Source: Andalucia godoyi
Lineage: Eukaryota > Discoba > Jakobea > Jakobida > Andaluciidae
Length of the DNA: 64,000 bases
Assembly (NCBI GenBank): GCA_009859145.1
Contig: VRVR01000031.1
Location: 202,597-266,596 of the forward strand
Direction of reading: 5' to 3'
Shown here in pieces: positions 44,643 to 54,948 of this stretch (position 1 is the stretch's first letter; each line of letters begins with the position of its first letter). The position numbers and the translations under genes are program-made. The notes beneath the pieces are model-generated. The model was not told where the DNA came from. It searched no databases and saw only the letters and a program-made list of their open reading frames with translations.

Positions 44643-46250
44643 TCAATCAACATCTTCGCCGTCTTCTTCAGAAACCGATGCATCGTTCTCGTTCTCGTTC
44701 TCGTTCTCGTCATATCCTTCCCAACGTCCAGCTCGAACGGCAGCAATGATCTGCTGAACCTCGAGTGTTTCTTGCTCATTGAGCTCCGCAGCATCAGCAT
44801 ACGGGGACTCGTGGACAAACAAAGAGCGCCCAAAGGGCAGAGCGGGATCCTTTCGCTCTGGCGGTTCAACATAGTCCCACGCAACGATGTTGCCGTCCCA
44901 TCCCGAAGTGACAAGAAGTGGCAAAAAAGGATGCCAGGAAACATCCCGAACGATGTAAGAATGGAATGTCTTGGAAGACACCGTTCTTCCGGAGAGAATG
45001 TCGTACACCACGACAGATCCATCGGCAGAGCCAGTATAAATGTACTGCTGCCCGGTTGTTTCTCGAGGAGAAAAACGCGCACGAATAAGAGTACCAGTCA
45101 GCGTGTGCGAGCCGCAATACGTCATTACGGACGTGTCGCTTGGGTGGACCGGTGCATCTTCAATGTTAAAGCCCACATTGCCATAGCGATAGTCATGATG
45201 GAGCAGACCTGCTGCCTGAACATCATCCTGCGAAATGGTCGAAGACGCACGACGAAGATCCCACAGTTTAATCGTTTGATCTTTGCTCGACGACAGGAAG
45301 TACCGTCCGTCTCCTCGAGAATCCAAGTACGCAACACCCGCCAAATGGCCCATGAACATCCCGGAAGGAACATGAAATTCCGGAGATCTCCTATCCCACA
45401 GACAGATGAGTCCGTCGTCGCCGCCGGAAACAAAGACATTTCCCGTCTCGTCTGCAACCGCCAGAGCATTTGCGTCGTCCGTGTGCCCCCGTCGCACCCG
45501 GATTCGCTCTCCATTCACGACATCCACCTCGAACAAAAATCCACCCGAAGTCCCACACACCACAGTTCCTGTCCGGGCCGCAAACCGGACGGAAAACACG
45601 CACATTGCTTCGTCGGCACCGAACTCGTCATCACTCACTCCGAGGTCAATCGACTTGCCCCGCAGTTGCTGCGGGCTCCCAAGCCCGGACCGCTTGGACA
45701 GAGATACGCTGTTCTCTACCGAACCATCGCTTGTCGCAGGCTCCTCTGCTGGTGGAGCATCTGACTTTGCCATGGAGAAGCAGTACAAAGAAGACCCCCA
45801 ATGGGCAGAAACACCGACGGAGTCGTCGGGGCTGAACGCAACATCCGCAATTGCCCATCCACTAAAAGGAACCGACAGGCTTAGAAACGGACTGGCTTTC
45901 CGCTTCTCGGACATGGCCTGCTCGATCTCTGCCGTCTCAAACAACTTCACCTGGTTCGTCTGCTGAGCAGCCATGAACACGTCTCCCGAATGCGAAAACG
46001 CGCCGCAAAAGACCCGCGAAGATGCATGATGTACACACTGCGCTGGATGGTTTGGGATGAGGTTCGACAGCACTGCCCGGTACGGCGCAGGCGAGCGCGA
46101 GGACGATCTCAGCGCAGACAGAACATCCGAGCCGCCTCCACCGCCCCCACTACTACGATCGCCGCGGCCCTGTGCCGAGCACAAAGAGGAGTGTTCCTGT
46201 CGAAGAAGCGTCTGCTGTCCAGCTGCATGCCGCGACACTGTAACTGGCAT
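44643..46250 (-). CDS. DCAF11: DCAF11/WDR23-like WD40 substrate receptor of CRL4
   Basis: A 535-residue WD40 protein that follows DCAF11/WDR23 throughout its propeller: SSRVFCGAFSHSGDVFMAAQQTNQVKLFET; GWAIADVAFSPDD; VFSVRFAARTGTVVCGTSGGFLFEVDV; GHTDDANALAVADETGNVFVSGGDDGLICLWDRR; GHLAGVAYLDSRGDGRYFLSSSKDQTIKLWDLRR; GSADGSVVVYDILSGR; VRDVSWHPFLPLLVTSGWDGNIVAWD. Two WDxR boxes (WDRR and WDLRR) fit docking on DDB1. In animals DCAF11 directs CUL4-DDB1 to Nrf2/SKN-1 and to SLBP. The N-terminus is Ser/Gly-rich; the C-tail is a run of Glu-Asn pairs and acids. Start at 46250 is an ATG. Confidence 0.9.
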   Translation of the reverse strand: MPVTVSRHAAGQQTLLRQEHSSLCSAQGRGDRSSGGGGGGSDVLSALRSSSRSPAPYRAVLSNLIPNHPAQCVHHASSRVFCGAFSHSGDVFMAAQQTNQVKLFETAEIEQAMSEKRKASPFLSLSVPFSGWAIADVAFSPDDSVGVSAHWGSSLYCFSMAKSDAPPAEEPATSDGSVENSVSLSKRSGLGSPQQLRGKSIDLGVSDDEFGADEAMCVFSVRFAARTGTVVCGTSGGFLFEVDVVNGERIRVRRGHTDDANALAVADETGNVFVSGGDDGLICLWDRRSPEFHVPSGMFMGHLAGVAYLDSRGDGRYFLSSSKDQTIKLWDLRRASSTISQDDVQAAGLLHHDYRYGNVGFNIEDAPVHPSDTSVMTYCGSHTLTGTLIRARFSPRETTGQQYIYTGSADGSVVVYDILSGRTVSSKTFHSYIVRDVSWHPFLPLLVTSGWDGNIVAWDYVEPPERKDPALPFGRSLFVHESPYADAAELNEQETLEVQQIIAAVRAGRWEGYDENENENENDASVSEEDGEDVD

Positions 46251-46273
46251 CTTCCGTTTCTTCCTTACAACGG

Positions 46274-46771
46274 CTATTTTCTTCTGTTAGAAATCAGCAC
46301 GTGCAAATCCTCGGAGTCCCAGAACGCTTGACCTGGAAGAAACAAGACAAAAAAATATAATAAAATAATAATAATACAACACTACTGTTGTGAATCGCAG
46401 ATTCAATAAAACTCGACTTTGAAAAACACACCAACTTGAGTCCGCGGGTTTTCGTGGTTCTTGTGAAGGGATGCAAATTGCCCCGATCCGGTGGGCATTC
46501 CCCGCAAATGCCCCGACAGCCGCTCGCAGAACGCACGTTGCGGCGACGAAACCGAAACGGGATCCTCATATTGGGGATTCAGCTGCATTGTCGGCGAAAA
46601 TTCCCCTTTGTGAGCGCCAGTCGATGTGTGGTTGGTTACCCATGCTTCGAGCCGGTTAACCACGCCCTCCTGCACTGCAAGCACCTTTCTAAAGCGCGAC
46701 ATAAATGGGTAAACGGAGTCCGTCATTTGCTCAGTGCGTCGTTCAAAAATTGCTGATTTTAGCAGTGCCAT
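46274..46771 (-). CDS. Small hypothetical protein, candidate two-exon gene
   Basis: From the ATG at 46771 a minus-strand frame runs 113 codons (ALLKSAIFERRTEQM ... YPFMSRFRKVLAVQEGVVNRLEAW ...) with helical, protein-like composition. Unspliced it ends after VGVFFKVEFY at 46403. A strong acceptor (TTGTCTTGTTTCTTCCAG) ends at 46333; joining exon 46771-46432 to 46332-46274 by removing 99 bp (GTGTGT ... TTCCAG) keeps frame and adds QAFWDSEDLHVLISNRRK before TAG, total 132 residues. The donor is weaker and the intron shorter than the other three found. The stop would be only 23 bp before the DCAF11 ATG on the same strand, so exon 2 might instead be a DCAF11 leader exon. Family not recognised. Confidence 0.4.
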
Positions 46772-47518
46772 GAAGGAGCGTTTCCTCAAATGCTTTTCGA
46801 TATGGAGTGGCGATGCAAGATTTTTTTACTGTAGCCCTGAATGTGCGCAGATACTGTTTGAATTGCAGGAGGCGCGCACCTTCAGTGTTCAACGAGAGGC
46901 GTATACGGCTTTCTGCGGAATCACTTCTACCTGTTGCATGACTTCTGTGATGCACAGTAATAGTAATTCGCGGCTGTTTCCGGCTGCAGTCATACGGTTG
47001 ATTACTTGACCACTGTGCATCCGTACTGAGAAAATTAGTGTGTTCTTTTTTTTTTAAACACTAAACGTCCACTACGGTCCTCCGAGACGACGATCACATG
47101 GAGATTGGAGAAGCAAAGACCCCGATTGAAGCGTCCTACGGGTCCTTTTCATCTTTTGGGTAAATCCACTGTTGTTCGTATGTGCGAAGGGGGAAAGGGG
47201 TGACAAATAATTTCTGAACAACGCAGTGCACCACCACCTTGACCTGTTTTTTCTGAAGAGTGTTGACGGGCGTATCGGCAGATGCGTGCGATCGCTTTTT
47301 CCACAAACAGCTGCTTCACTTGAACACCATTTTTGGAACGCCGTTTTCTGCAACAGTGGTCCCCGTCTTCTTGAAAGTGCTGGCTTTTTGTTGTTGTATA
47401 AACAGGAGGAAAAAACATGCACGTCTCACCAATTTGCACTTCCATTCGGTCAATGGCACTTCGAGTAATTAGTCTTTTGCTTATCTGACAAACCTGCATA
47501 GAGCGAACGTCCCCGTCG

Positions 47519-47559
<41 letters not shown>

Positions 47560-47815
47560 AAACAAAAAAAAATAAGAAAAAAGAAGATAAGAAAGACAAT
47601 TTTGAAAAACGCAAATAACAAGTTTTATTTTTTTATTTACGGGTTTCGATTTACTGACTGTGACTTCCTTGTATTTTCCTCCTCCTTCTTCTTTTGCGTC
47701 TTCTTTTGGTTCTCCAGCTGTGGATCATTGCTATCGTTTGTGCTCCCCCCGTAGATTACTCAGGTCTCGTCAACAGAAGCAAAGAGGAAGGGAGGAAAAA
47801 AAAAAGAAAGAAAAA
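46772..47815. other. Divergent intergenic region with (CAA)n
   Basis: About 1 kb without a credible gene, although the frame of the following large gene is open back to 47660. It contains an AAC array (47519-47561), A/T-rich runs and purine-rich sequence just before the ATG at 47816. Short frames near 46734-47009 and 47149-47565 have no supporting features. Confidence 0.55.
47519..47561. repeat. (AAC)n microsatellite
   Basis: About 13 AAC units followed by an A-rich tract, 255 bp upstream of the CUL9-like start. Confidence 0.9.
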
Positions 47816-50800
47816 ATGTCAATCGAGGATTCTGTGGGTATGCCGTTGCGGTTTCCCGTGCCCTTGTTCGATGTTGGTGACGAAGCGACATATGAAGTAT
47901 CTTCGGGAAAGTTTGATCCAGGGCAGTTTCGGAGGCTAGACCGCTTGTCCAGCTCGTATTGGCAATCGGATTCGAGCGTGCGACCACACTGGATCGATAT
48001 CACATTGACGAAGCCTCGCGTTCTCTGGGGTGTCCAGCTGTGCTCCAGACTCGAGTATGACAACTCGTTTGTGCCCTTGAACGTCAGCGTCGTTATCAGC
48101 GATCGAGTGGAGGCTGCATCCCCCGGGTCCACCTTGATCCAAGATTTGGACGTCAGGTATGAAAAGATTACACATCATTCGTTGCCCAATGACGTTGCCT
48201 TTGGGACTGTTTGGTTCACAAAGGGTCCACAGCCAAGTTTTAGCGGCGTGTCTCCCTCGGCAGCGTCGCAAAAGTCCGTGTTGAACAATCTGGGGGCAAA
48301 ATGTGCTCGAATCCGGCTGCTTCTTACGCCTTCCGGCATAAACTGCAGGCTTCGCTTTGTTCGCCTGCTTACCGTGCGCGAATTGGACTTGACCGCGGAT
48401 CAGCTGCTGCAGCCAGCGGTGTTTCGTGTTTCATCGAAACGATTGCAGTTTCACGAGGAGTCCTTGGGAAAACCAGGGACACTTGTCCGCGTGTCTCTGG
48501 CAAGGAGTCACGGGACCGATGTTTGGGTTCCAAAGAGTTTAGTGCAGGAGCTGTGGGGAAAACACCCCGGCGAGGTGTCAGCAGACAGCGACTGTGGCAT
48601 AGTCATGCAAGACGCTGACAAAATTCGTGGTCTTACTGCTGGCATTATTGGAATGATCAAGGAGTTCTCTTCAAATTCTGCCGCTAAGTTTGCAGAATGT
48701 TTCGACACACTTCTGCCCGTTCTTGAAACGCTCAAGACTTTGTCGCAGCTCCGTCCGTCGGGCGTGCTGCACGAATCTGGGCTTCTGTCCCTTATTGTGA
48801 GCGCGTTGATCTCTTCTCCATCGAATTCACTGCTGCTCTCGCTACTGTCATCCATTCCCGTGGATCACCATCCTTCGATACTGTATGTGCTGTCTCGATT
48901 CCGGCAGTGCCCTCCTAGTGATGCCGTGCTTTCGCTCGTTGCGAAGTGGCTGAGTGCATTGCTGGTGAATTCGGACCGAATGCGAGCTGGCTGGTCGATG
49001 TACTTTGGAAACACGGAAGTTGAAAAACTGACAGGTGTCTTGTTCGGCTGCCATGAGGTTTCAAAGAGTCCGTCTGCGTTGATTGCTTTCATCACTCACT
49101 TCTTTCAAATATCCTCTGGTTCAGGAAGCCGTCTTTCTGAAGAATTCCTCAGCGATTTAGTCCGCCAGTTGGACGACTCCATTGGCTTGATGTCCTTCTC
49201 CCCTGGCGAGCTTTCCTTCTTGTTCTCCTCGGAAACGGAGGAGCCGCGCGATGTCGATTCTCATGCTGTGGCATCCCAAAGTACCCTTTTTCCGAGAGAA
49301 AAATCGGCCGTTATTCGAGAAATGGAAATGCTTATCGAGGCACAGCAGATGGATCGACAGCAGGGAAATCAGCGAGAACGCAGCGCTCTAACCGCGTTGC
49401 ATGTTGCGCTTTCTGCAGATTCCCCGCCCAAGTTGCGGATGCATCCGATGGACGTTGGTGACGATGCCGAATCGGCTCATGAAGAAGAAGATAGCGAAGA
49501 GCTTTCTGACGACGGCTCGCCAGACTTCTGTGAATCCCCGTCGTCACTGATGGCACCTGGGGAGCAACGTGAGAATCTTGGAACTCGGGAGCGCATTGCA
49601 CTTGCTCTTTTTACGCGGGTATCCGATGACATTTTGTGTCTCCTCGATCAATCCAGGCTTCTAAAGAAAGTCAATCCAATTGTCGTGAGATTCATCACGA
49701 TGTTGAGCAAGACTACGCTGCCGCTCTTTGCACACTTCTTCTTCATCCCATTTCTCAAACGGACGCGGCTGTTTTACGGCATCCTGTTTGCAACCCATTT
49801 GAAAACCCTTCCGTGGATGCAGTTTGTAGAAGAGGCTACGTCTTTCATGGATTTTGAGAAAGCGCTATTTTCGGAAGTGCATTTCAATGAAAAAACGTGG
49901 AATGTGCTCAGACACACAGTCATGTTTTCGCTGTTCGACGGTGGACGATTGCGAAGTTTGCTGCGAGACACAACGTTAGCAGGACCGCTGAAAGATCTCA
50001 TCTGCGTTGATCCTTTTCGACCTTCTGCGGACTTGCGTCACACGCGCCTTCTCCTGCGAATTTGCATTAGCAGTCCTATCTCATCGCACGTCGAAATGTT
50101 GCTGTCCGTGATCGAGTCACTGGTTACTGTTGGATTTGGAGACCTTTTTCAAAAGCCAACGACAGTTTCCACCGACTGTTCAGATGTCGTTTCTTGGGTC
50201 AACCTGCATCAGACGTGTGTTTCCAACCTCGGAATCCTGATCGGGTCATTTTCTATTGCCAGGAGAGTATGTGGTCAAGCGTTGCAGCATTCGCTGAGAA
50301 CTCTGAATGAGGCATCTTGCATTCTTGTGTTTGGACGATTGGCACTGTGCTTACATTTGCTCCTGGATTCCACTGATGGACACGTGTTCAAGAATTCTCA
50401 GCCTTGGTGGCTGTCGTCTCAGGATGCACTTCTAGATCCTTTGCTGCAGTTTTTGAATTTTGTCCCCTTGGACAGGGAATTTGCCCACTTCTACGAAAAA
50501 TACCTCTCACGACGTCTTCTCCGGTCATCAGCGAGGTCGATCGAATTAGAACTGCACGTCATTCACGAGCTGTCGTGTGTGGATCTTGGAAAATGCAGGA
50601 GAATGTTGTCGGATGTCATGTCGTCCATTTCTCTGACGTCTCAGTTTGATTCCTATGCCCTTTCTGCGTTTGATCTGAAACACCTATCTGAAGCGTCGAA
50701 GCCGACGTTTGATGCCAGGGTATTGTCTGTCCGACTGCTGACCAGCTCCATCTGGCATCCGTTTATTCGGTCTTTGCTGGATGCAAAGTACAATGTCCCC

Positions 50801-53800
50801 GAGGCAATTTCCAAGAGTCTAGCCCAGTTTGAGCAGTTTTATGCTACGATTCATCCGGACCGCAAGGTGAAATTCTTGCTGGCCGTTGGCTCTGTGACAC
50901 TGGCATACGGGAAAGCCGTATTGCATCTCTGCCCTCTTCAGGCGTCCATTCTACTGTCGTTCAACGACAGACCGCGTTGGAACATCGATGATTTGCGAGC
51001 GAGTTTGGGATTCACGAAGGGCAACTTGCTCTCGGACGCTTTACAGATCCTGACATCGTTTGGTGTCCTGGAAGTATCTGGCCGTGTTGTGCAGCTGAAG
51101 TTCTCATTCAAATCCGATTCGGCTGCCGTGACTGATCTTCCGCACGTTCTATCTCTCGTCGATGAAGAAAATGTTGGCAGCCTTCCTTCAACGGATGTTC
51201 CAGTTTTGATTAGTTGGAGGCGCCAGGTCCTGGACTCCTTCTTGGTGCGCATTGTGAAGAGCAATTCGTCGCGGCAGCCGAAGCCTGGCATGCCATATGA
51301 CGAGCTTGTGAAAGAGGCCGTCTCCCGCGTTTCGTTCTCTGTTCCACTGCAGCAGATACACTCAAGAATTTCACGCCTCGTAGATGCCGGGTTTCTCGCT
51401 GTCAAGGACCACGGTCAGTGGGTGCGTTACGTGAATGAAAAGCAAGACCAGAATGTGGCGCATGCCTCCCAGGACAGTTCTATTGTCAAGGAAGGCAGGT
51501 CTTCCTGGGAAATCGTTCTGGAGTGCTCCTGTTCATCAACGGATACGCTTCGAATTTCGGAAGAGGCCTTCTTTCAAGGGTTTTGGAAGAAGATCTTGCG
51601 CACAAGAGTCACTGTGGACACGGATCTTGTCTCGGCTGCGGTGCTGTCCACGAATCTCTGCGCTTCCATAGTGTCGATTTTGCAAAATCGTGTGACTCGG
51701 CTGCATGACAGTTTGGTCAATTGCCGTGACAGAGATGCTTCTGTTTCCTTGAAAAAAATGGAAATCATGAGTGGCATCAGGTTTGAGTTTCCTTCGTTGT
51801 CTGATTTTTTGATTGCTTCCTTGCCGGACACTGCGATGCAAACGCTCAAGGATCTTTATCATAGGCTGTCTGCTAGGTTTCCGTCGTCGTCGTCCAATTC
51901 AGCAACGCTGCGGTCCTGGTTGGCAGGCTGCGTTGTGCATGCGGACTTGCCTTTCCACGACTTTTTAGAGTCGATTCCTCGTTCATGCGACTCCGTATCC
52001 ATGGAAGCATTTATTGAAAGTATCCTGCATGCATCCCTTCTTTGCGAATGCCAGTTGTCTTCGCTGGCAATGCCGTTGTCGGCTCTGCTGACAGAGTTTG
52101 CTGCCTCTTGGCTCAACTGCGTGCTGTCTGTGGCCGATATTGTTGCGAGAGCTTGGGATCTTTTCCAAGAGGGCGACGTTGTCCGAGTTCGTATTTATAC
52201 GGGAACGATCGTTTCCATGTCGAACCGTGAAACGATTGTTGTCCGCCTGGGAGACGAGGGCGGAAAGGAAGAATGTGCCATCCAGCAGTTGCATGTTGCA
52301 ATTCCTCTCTCTGCACAGTCTCGTTCACCTCCGCTGTTTTTCAAGAAGCAATTGGGAGATGTCTTCCGTTGCATCGAATGTGTCAATCCGATTTTGAAGA
52401 TGCGAGAAAATAGAAAGAGCTCCGTGTCGGTGATGGCTGGTTCTATGGTGGAGCAAGTTTGGTCTGTCTATCGAAAGACGTCGTATGACATGTCTCTGGG
52501 AGTTGCAAAGCAGCGTGCAATAACGCAACTGCAGTTGAACGCAGGTCTACACGAAGAACCAATCAATCGCATACCAGAGTCTGCGCTGTTTGAATCGGTC
52601 TCGGAAGGCCAGATTTTAAAGACAATTCAGGAAGCGATCAATCAAGTGTGCGAATGCTTCTCCATCGATTATGACACGAGCCTTGCGTTACTCACCCTGT
52701 ATGGATGGTCCATTCCGCTCTTGGTAGAAGCCCTCGGCAGCCAATCTTTCAAGATTCCGATTATCTGCGATTACCAAGAGATCGTGGAGCCCTTTTTGTG
52801 TGCCATCTGCTATACGGAGTCGCAAAAGGGCTGTCACCTTGGATGTGGCCACGTGTTTTGCGACCACTGCTGGCGAAGCTACCTTGATTCCAAGCTTGAT
52901 AATCGGGACATTTTGATCGTTCACTGCATGGAACCGTCGTGCACAGACCATGTCCTGCCGTATTCCAAAGTGCAGCATCTCAACCAGAGTGTATCGCAGC
53001 ATCTGCAGAAGAGCTTGTTAGAGAGTTATTCGCTCCAAAAGCGCATCCAACCATGCCAAAATCACCGCGGATGCACATCATTCATCAGCACGGTTCCTGG
53101 TTTCTATTCTTACAGGCTTCACTCGGATCCTTCGTGGGCGAAGTCCTCTGCGACGGGGGCTTCTGGAACCACCGTCGTATGCTCGGATTGTTCAACTGCA
53201 TTTTGTGCGTCCTGCCGTGCACCGGATCATTTCCCAGCGACGTGCGACTGGATTAAGGATTGGATTTCGAAAGGTGGATATGCGGAGACGGACAGTGATG
53301 AGGACACAGCTTCACTTCGTTTGAAGGCGCTGACAACGCGGCCGTGTCCGGTTTGCAACACGCTGATTGAAAAGCAAGGTGGCTGTCCGCATATGCAGTG
53401 CTCGTCCTGCAAGACGGACTTTTGTTTCCACTGTCTTGGATCGTATCCAAACTGCTTTTGCCAGTCCGGAGTTCGAGGGGCGGTGGGGGGCTCTGCCGTG
53501 GGCACATCGGTTCACGAGCGTGCACACCTTTTCCGGCAGTTTAATGAACAGTGTGCGTCGTACGCGCTTGCAAAAGAAGTCTCCTTGCAGTTGGCGGCGA
53601 AGTTTTCGTCCATTTCGTCGTCTGAGACGTTTGATGATCGATCCGGCTCGCATCGTTTAGAAGAACTGTGTCGTTTGCTTGCGCGCTCCAACTCGCTTCT
53701 TGCGCATGCCTGCATTTCGTTGTATTTCCTCCCGGATTCTTCCCTCCGATCTCTTTTCGAGTTCAATTTTGAGGAGTTGAAAGTAGTAGTCAACAGAGTG

Positions 53801-54376
53801 CAGACCGAACTAGAGCGCAATATCCGTGGTGTTCTGGAATGGAAACGAGACGATGCACAAACCGTCATTCAGGAACTGCAGAGAATGATTCGAGTGTTTT
53901 GCAGCGTTGCGGAAGAAGTATCATTCTTCAAAGTCCCTGGCCATGGACTGTTAGTCTGTGATGTTTGTGGAGAAGGAGTCGAGCGAGAAGAATGGAAAGA
54001 GCATGCAGATGGCCATGTTGCGGAGCCATCCCCTTCGCCAATGGTCGGCACGTCCAACATGTTTTTTTCCTCTACGCAGGGAGCAACATCCAAGTCACGC
54101 GGCAGTCTGCATTTCTCGTTTCGCAGCTCCCAGATCCTTCCCGTTTGGCGCTGCATGGTGGATGTGGGTGTCGTGCAGAGTCTTTTGTCGATTGCCGTTG
54201 ATGTTGGCCTTCATCGCATTCGTAAGGCGGACCTTGGTGTCTTTGCACATCTCTCGGCCGACAAGCGAATGCACAAAGTCTTTGACATCTCTGATGAAGC
54301 TGGTGATAACGGCCAGTCGCTGTTGAACACATTCATTCAAGCACAAGGAAGAGTGCCGGTTGGCTTCAAGCAGTAG
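47816..54376 (+). CDS. CUL9/PARC-like giant E3 ligase: DOC + cullin + RBR
   Basis: A 2186-residue protein from the ATG at 47816 (MSIEDSVG). An APC10/DOC-type domain comes first (about 12-200): YEVSSGKFDPGQFRRLDRLSSSYWQSD, PHWIDITLTKPRVLWGVQL, RIRLLL. A long helical part follows. The cullin homology core (about 985-1105) has FEQFYATIHPDRKVKFLLAVGSV and ILLSFNDRPRWNIDDLRASLG; next is a cullin winged helix with VRIVKSNSS, placing K1148 at the neddylation position. After a UBA-like stretch, the RBR spans about 1655-1885: RING1 CAICYTES ... CGHVFCDHCW, IBR VCSDCSTAFCASC, RING2 CPVCNTLIEKQGGCPHMQC with catalytic C1857. The order DOC-cullin-RBR is that of metazoan CUL9/PARC. Ubiquitin transfer via a RING2-Cys thioester is predicted; substrates unknown. 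No introns are needed. Confidence 0.85.
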   Translation: MSIEDSVGMPLRFPVPLFDVGDEATYEVSSGKFDPGQFRRLDRLSSSYWQSDSSVRPHWIDITLTKPRVLWGVQLCSRLEYDNSFVPLNVSVVISDRVEAASPGSTLIQDLDVRYEKITHHSLPNDVAFGTVWFTKGPQPSFSGVSPSAASQKSVLNNLGAKCARIRLLLTPSGINCRLRFVRLLTVRELDLTADQLLQPAVFRVSSKRLQFHEESLGKPGTLVRVSLARSHGTDVWVPKSLVQELWGKHPGEVSADSDCGIVMQDADKIRGLTAGIIGMIKEFSSNSAAKFAECFDTLLPVLETLKTLSQLRPSGVLHESGLLSLIVSALISSPSNSLLLSLLSSIPVDHHPSILYVLSRFRQCPPSDAVLSLVAKWLSALLVNSDRMRAGWSMYFGNTEVEKLTGVLFGCHEVSKSPSALIAFITHFFQISSGSGSRLSEEFLSDLVRQLDDSIGLMSFSPGELSFLFSSETEEPRDVDSHAVASQSTLFPREKSAVIREMEMLIEAQQMDRQQGNQRERSALTALHVALSADSPPKLRMHPMDVGDDAESAHEEEDSEELSDDGSPDFCESPSSLMAPGEQRENLGTRERIALALFTRVSDDILCLLDQSRLLKKVNPIVVRFITMLSKTTLPLFAHFFFIPFLKRTRLFYGILFATHLKTLPWMQFVEEATSFMDFEKALFSEVHFNEKTWNVLRHTVMFSLFDGGRLRSLLRDTTLAGPLKDLICVDPFRPSADLRHTRLLLRICISSPISSHVEMLLSVIESLVTVGFGDLFQKPTTVSTDCSDVVSWVNLHQTCVSNLGILIGSFSIARRVCGQALQHSLRTLNEASCILVFGRLALCLHLLLDSTDGHVFKNSQPWWLSSQDALLDPLLQFLNFVPLDREFAHFYEKYLSRRLLRSSARSIELELHVIHELSCVDLGKCRRMLSDVMSSISLTSQFDSYALSAFDLKHLSEASKPTFDARVLSVRLLTSSIWHPFIRSLLDAKYNVPEAISKSLAQFEQFYATIHPDRKVKFLLAVGSVTLAYGKAVLHLCPLQASILLSFNDRPRWNIDDLRASLGFTKGNLLSDALQILTSFGVLEVSGRVVQLKFSFKSDSAAVTDLPHVLSLVDEENVGSLPSTDVPVLISWRRQVLDSFLVRIVKSNSSRQPKPGMPYDELVKEAVSRVSFSVPLQQIHSRISRLVDAGFLAVKDHGQWVRYVNEKQDQNVAHASQDSSIVKEGRSSWEIVLECSCSSTDTLRISEEAFFQGFWKKILRTRVTVDTDLVSAAVLSTNLCASIVSILQNRVTRLHDSLVNCRDRDASVSLKKMEIMSGIRFEFPSLSDFLIASLPDTAMQTLKDLYHRLSARFPSSSSNSATLRSWLAGCVVHADLPFHDFLESIPRSCDSVSMEAFIESILHASLLCECQLSSLAMPLSALLTEFAASWLNCVLSVADIVARAWDLFQEGDVVRVRIYTGTIVSMSNRETIVVRLGDEGGKEECAIQQLHVAIPLSAQSRSPPLFFKKQLGDVFRCIECVNPILKMRENRKSSVSVMAGSMVEQVWSVYRKTSYDMSLGVAKQRAITQLQLNAGLHEEPINRIPESALFESVSEGQILKTIQEAINQVCECFSIDYDTSLALLTLYGWSIPLLVEALGSQSFKIPIICDYQEIVEPFLCAICYTESQKGCHLGCGHVFCDHCWRSYLDSKLDNRDILIVHCMEPSCTDHVLPYSKVQHLNQSVSQHLQKSLLESYSLQKRIQPCQNHRGCTSFISTVPGFYSYRLHSDPSWAKSSATGASGTTVVCSDCSTAFCASCRAPDHFPATCDWIKDWISKGGYAETDSDEDTASLRLKALTTRPCPVCNTLIEKQGGCPHMQCSSCKTDFCFHCLGSYPNCFCQSGVRGAVGGSAVGTSVHERAHLFRQFNEQCASYALAKEVSLQLAAKFSSISSSETFDDRSGSHRLEELCRLLARSNSLLAHACISLYFLPDSSLRSLFEFNFEELKVVVNRVQTELERNIRGVLEWKRDDAQTVIQELQRMIRVFCSVAEEVSFFKVPGHGLLVCDVCGEGVEREEWKEHADGHVAEPSPSPMVGTSNMFFSSTQGATSKSRGSLHFSFRSSQILPVWRCMVDVGVVQSLLSIAVDVGLHRIRKADLGVFAHLSADKRMHKVFDISDEAGDNGQSLLNTFIQAQGRVPVGFKQ

Positions 54377-54904
54377 TTGTCAAGCAGAATAAATACCGAT
54401 TACATGTTTGTTGCTACAATGCACTAAATCGGCCTCCCGCTCTCGCTCTCTGTCGTGCTGTGCTTTACCATCCCAAGCACTTGCGGACATGTTCGTACTT
54501 GTGGGATCCGCACAGAAACGGAAGAATGTGTTTTGCACATCATCCCGTCTTTGCTCCAATAATCGCCTGCTCAATCCGCCATTCCCTTGCTGGGTTGTAT
54601 TTTGCAGCCAACGCATTAATCAAAGACCGCCTTCCGTAGGCGTCGCCTTGACGTCGCATTCAAGTTTATCAGCATCAAAGCATCACATCCAGCCTATTTT
54701 TTCTTTCTTTTTCCAAAGGGCTTGTGGAAAACCTTGAAGTGAAATGAGCCCAGCAAGTAGAGGAGCCGTGGCTGCAAAAAAGAAAAAAAGAAAAGAATAA
54801 CGATATGTATAATCACTAACGCTTTTTTTTTTTGTTGTTGTCTTGCACAGTGCGCAATATACACCTTGTATCCGAACAACGTACTCGCATTGCACGCGCT
54901 CGAG

Positions 54905-54948
<44 letters not shown>

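Noticed and set aside
37539-54946. Direct repeats that could suggest a CRISPR array or telomeric repeat
   Set aside because: All are perfect head-to-tail microsatellites with units of two to seven bases and no spacers; the context is eukaryotic.
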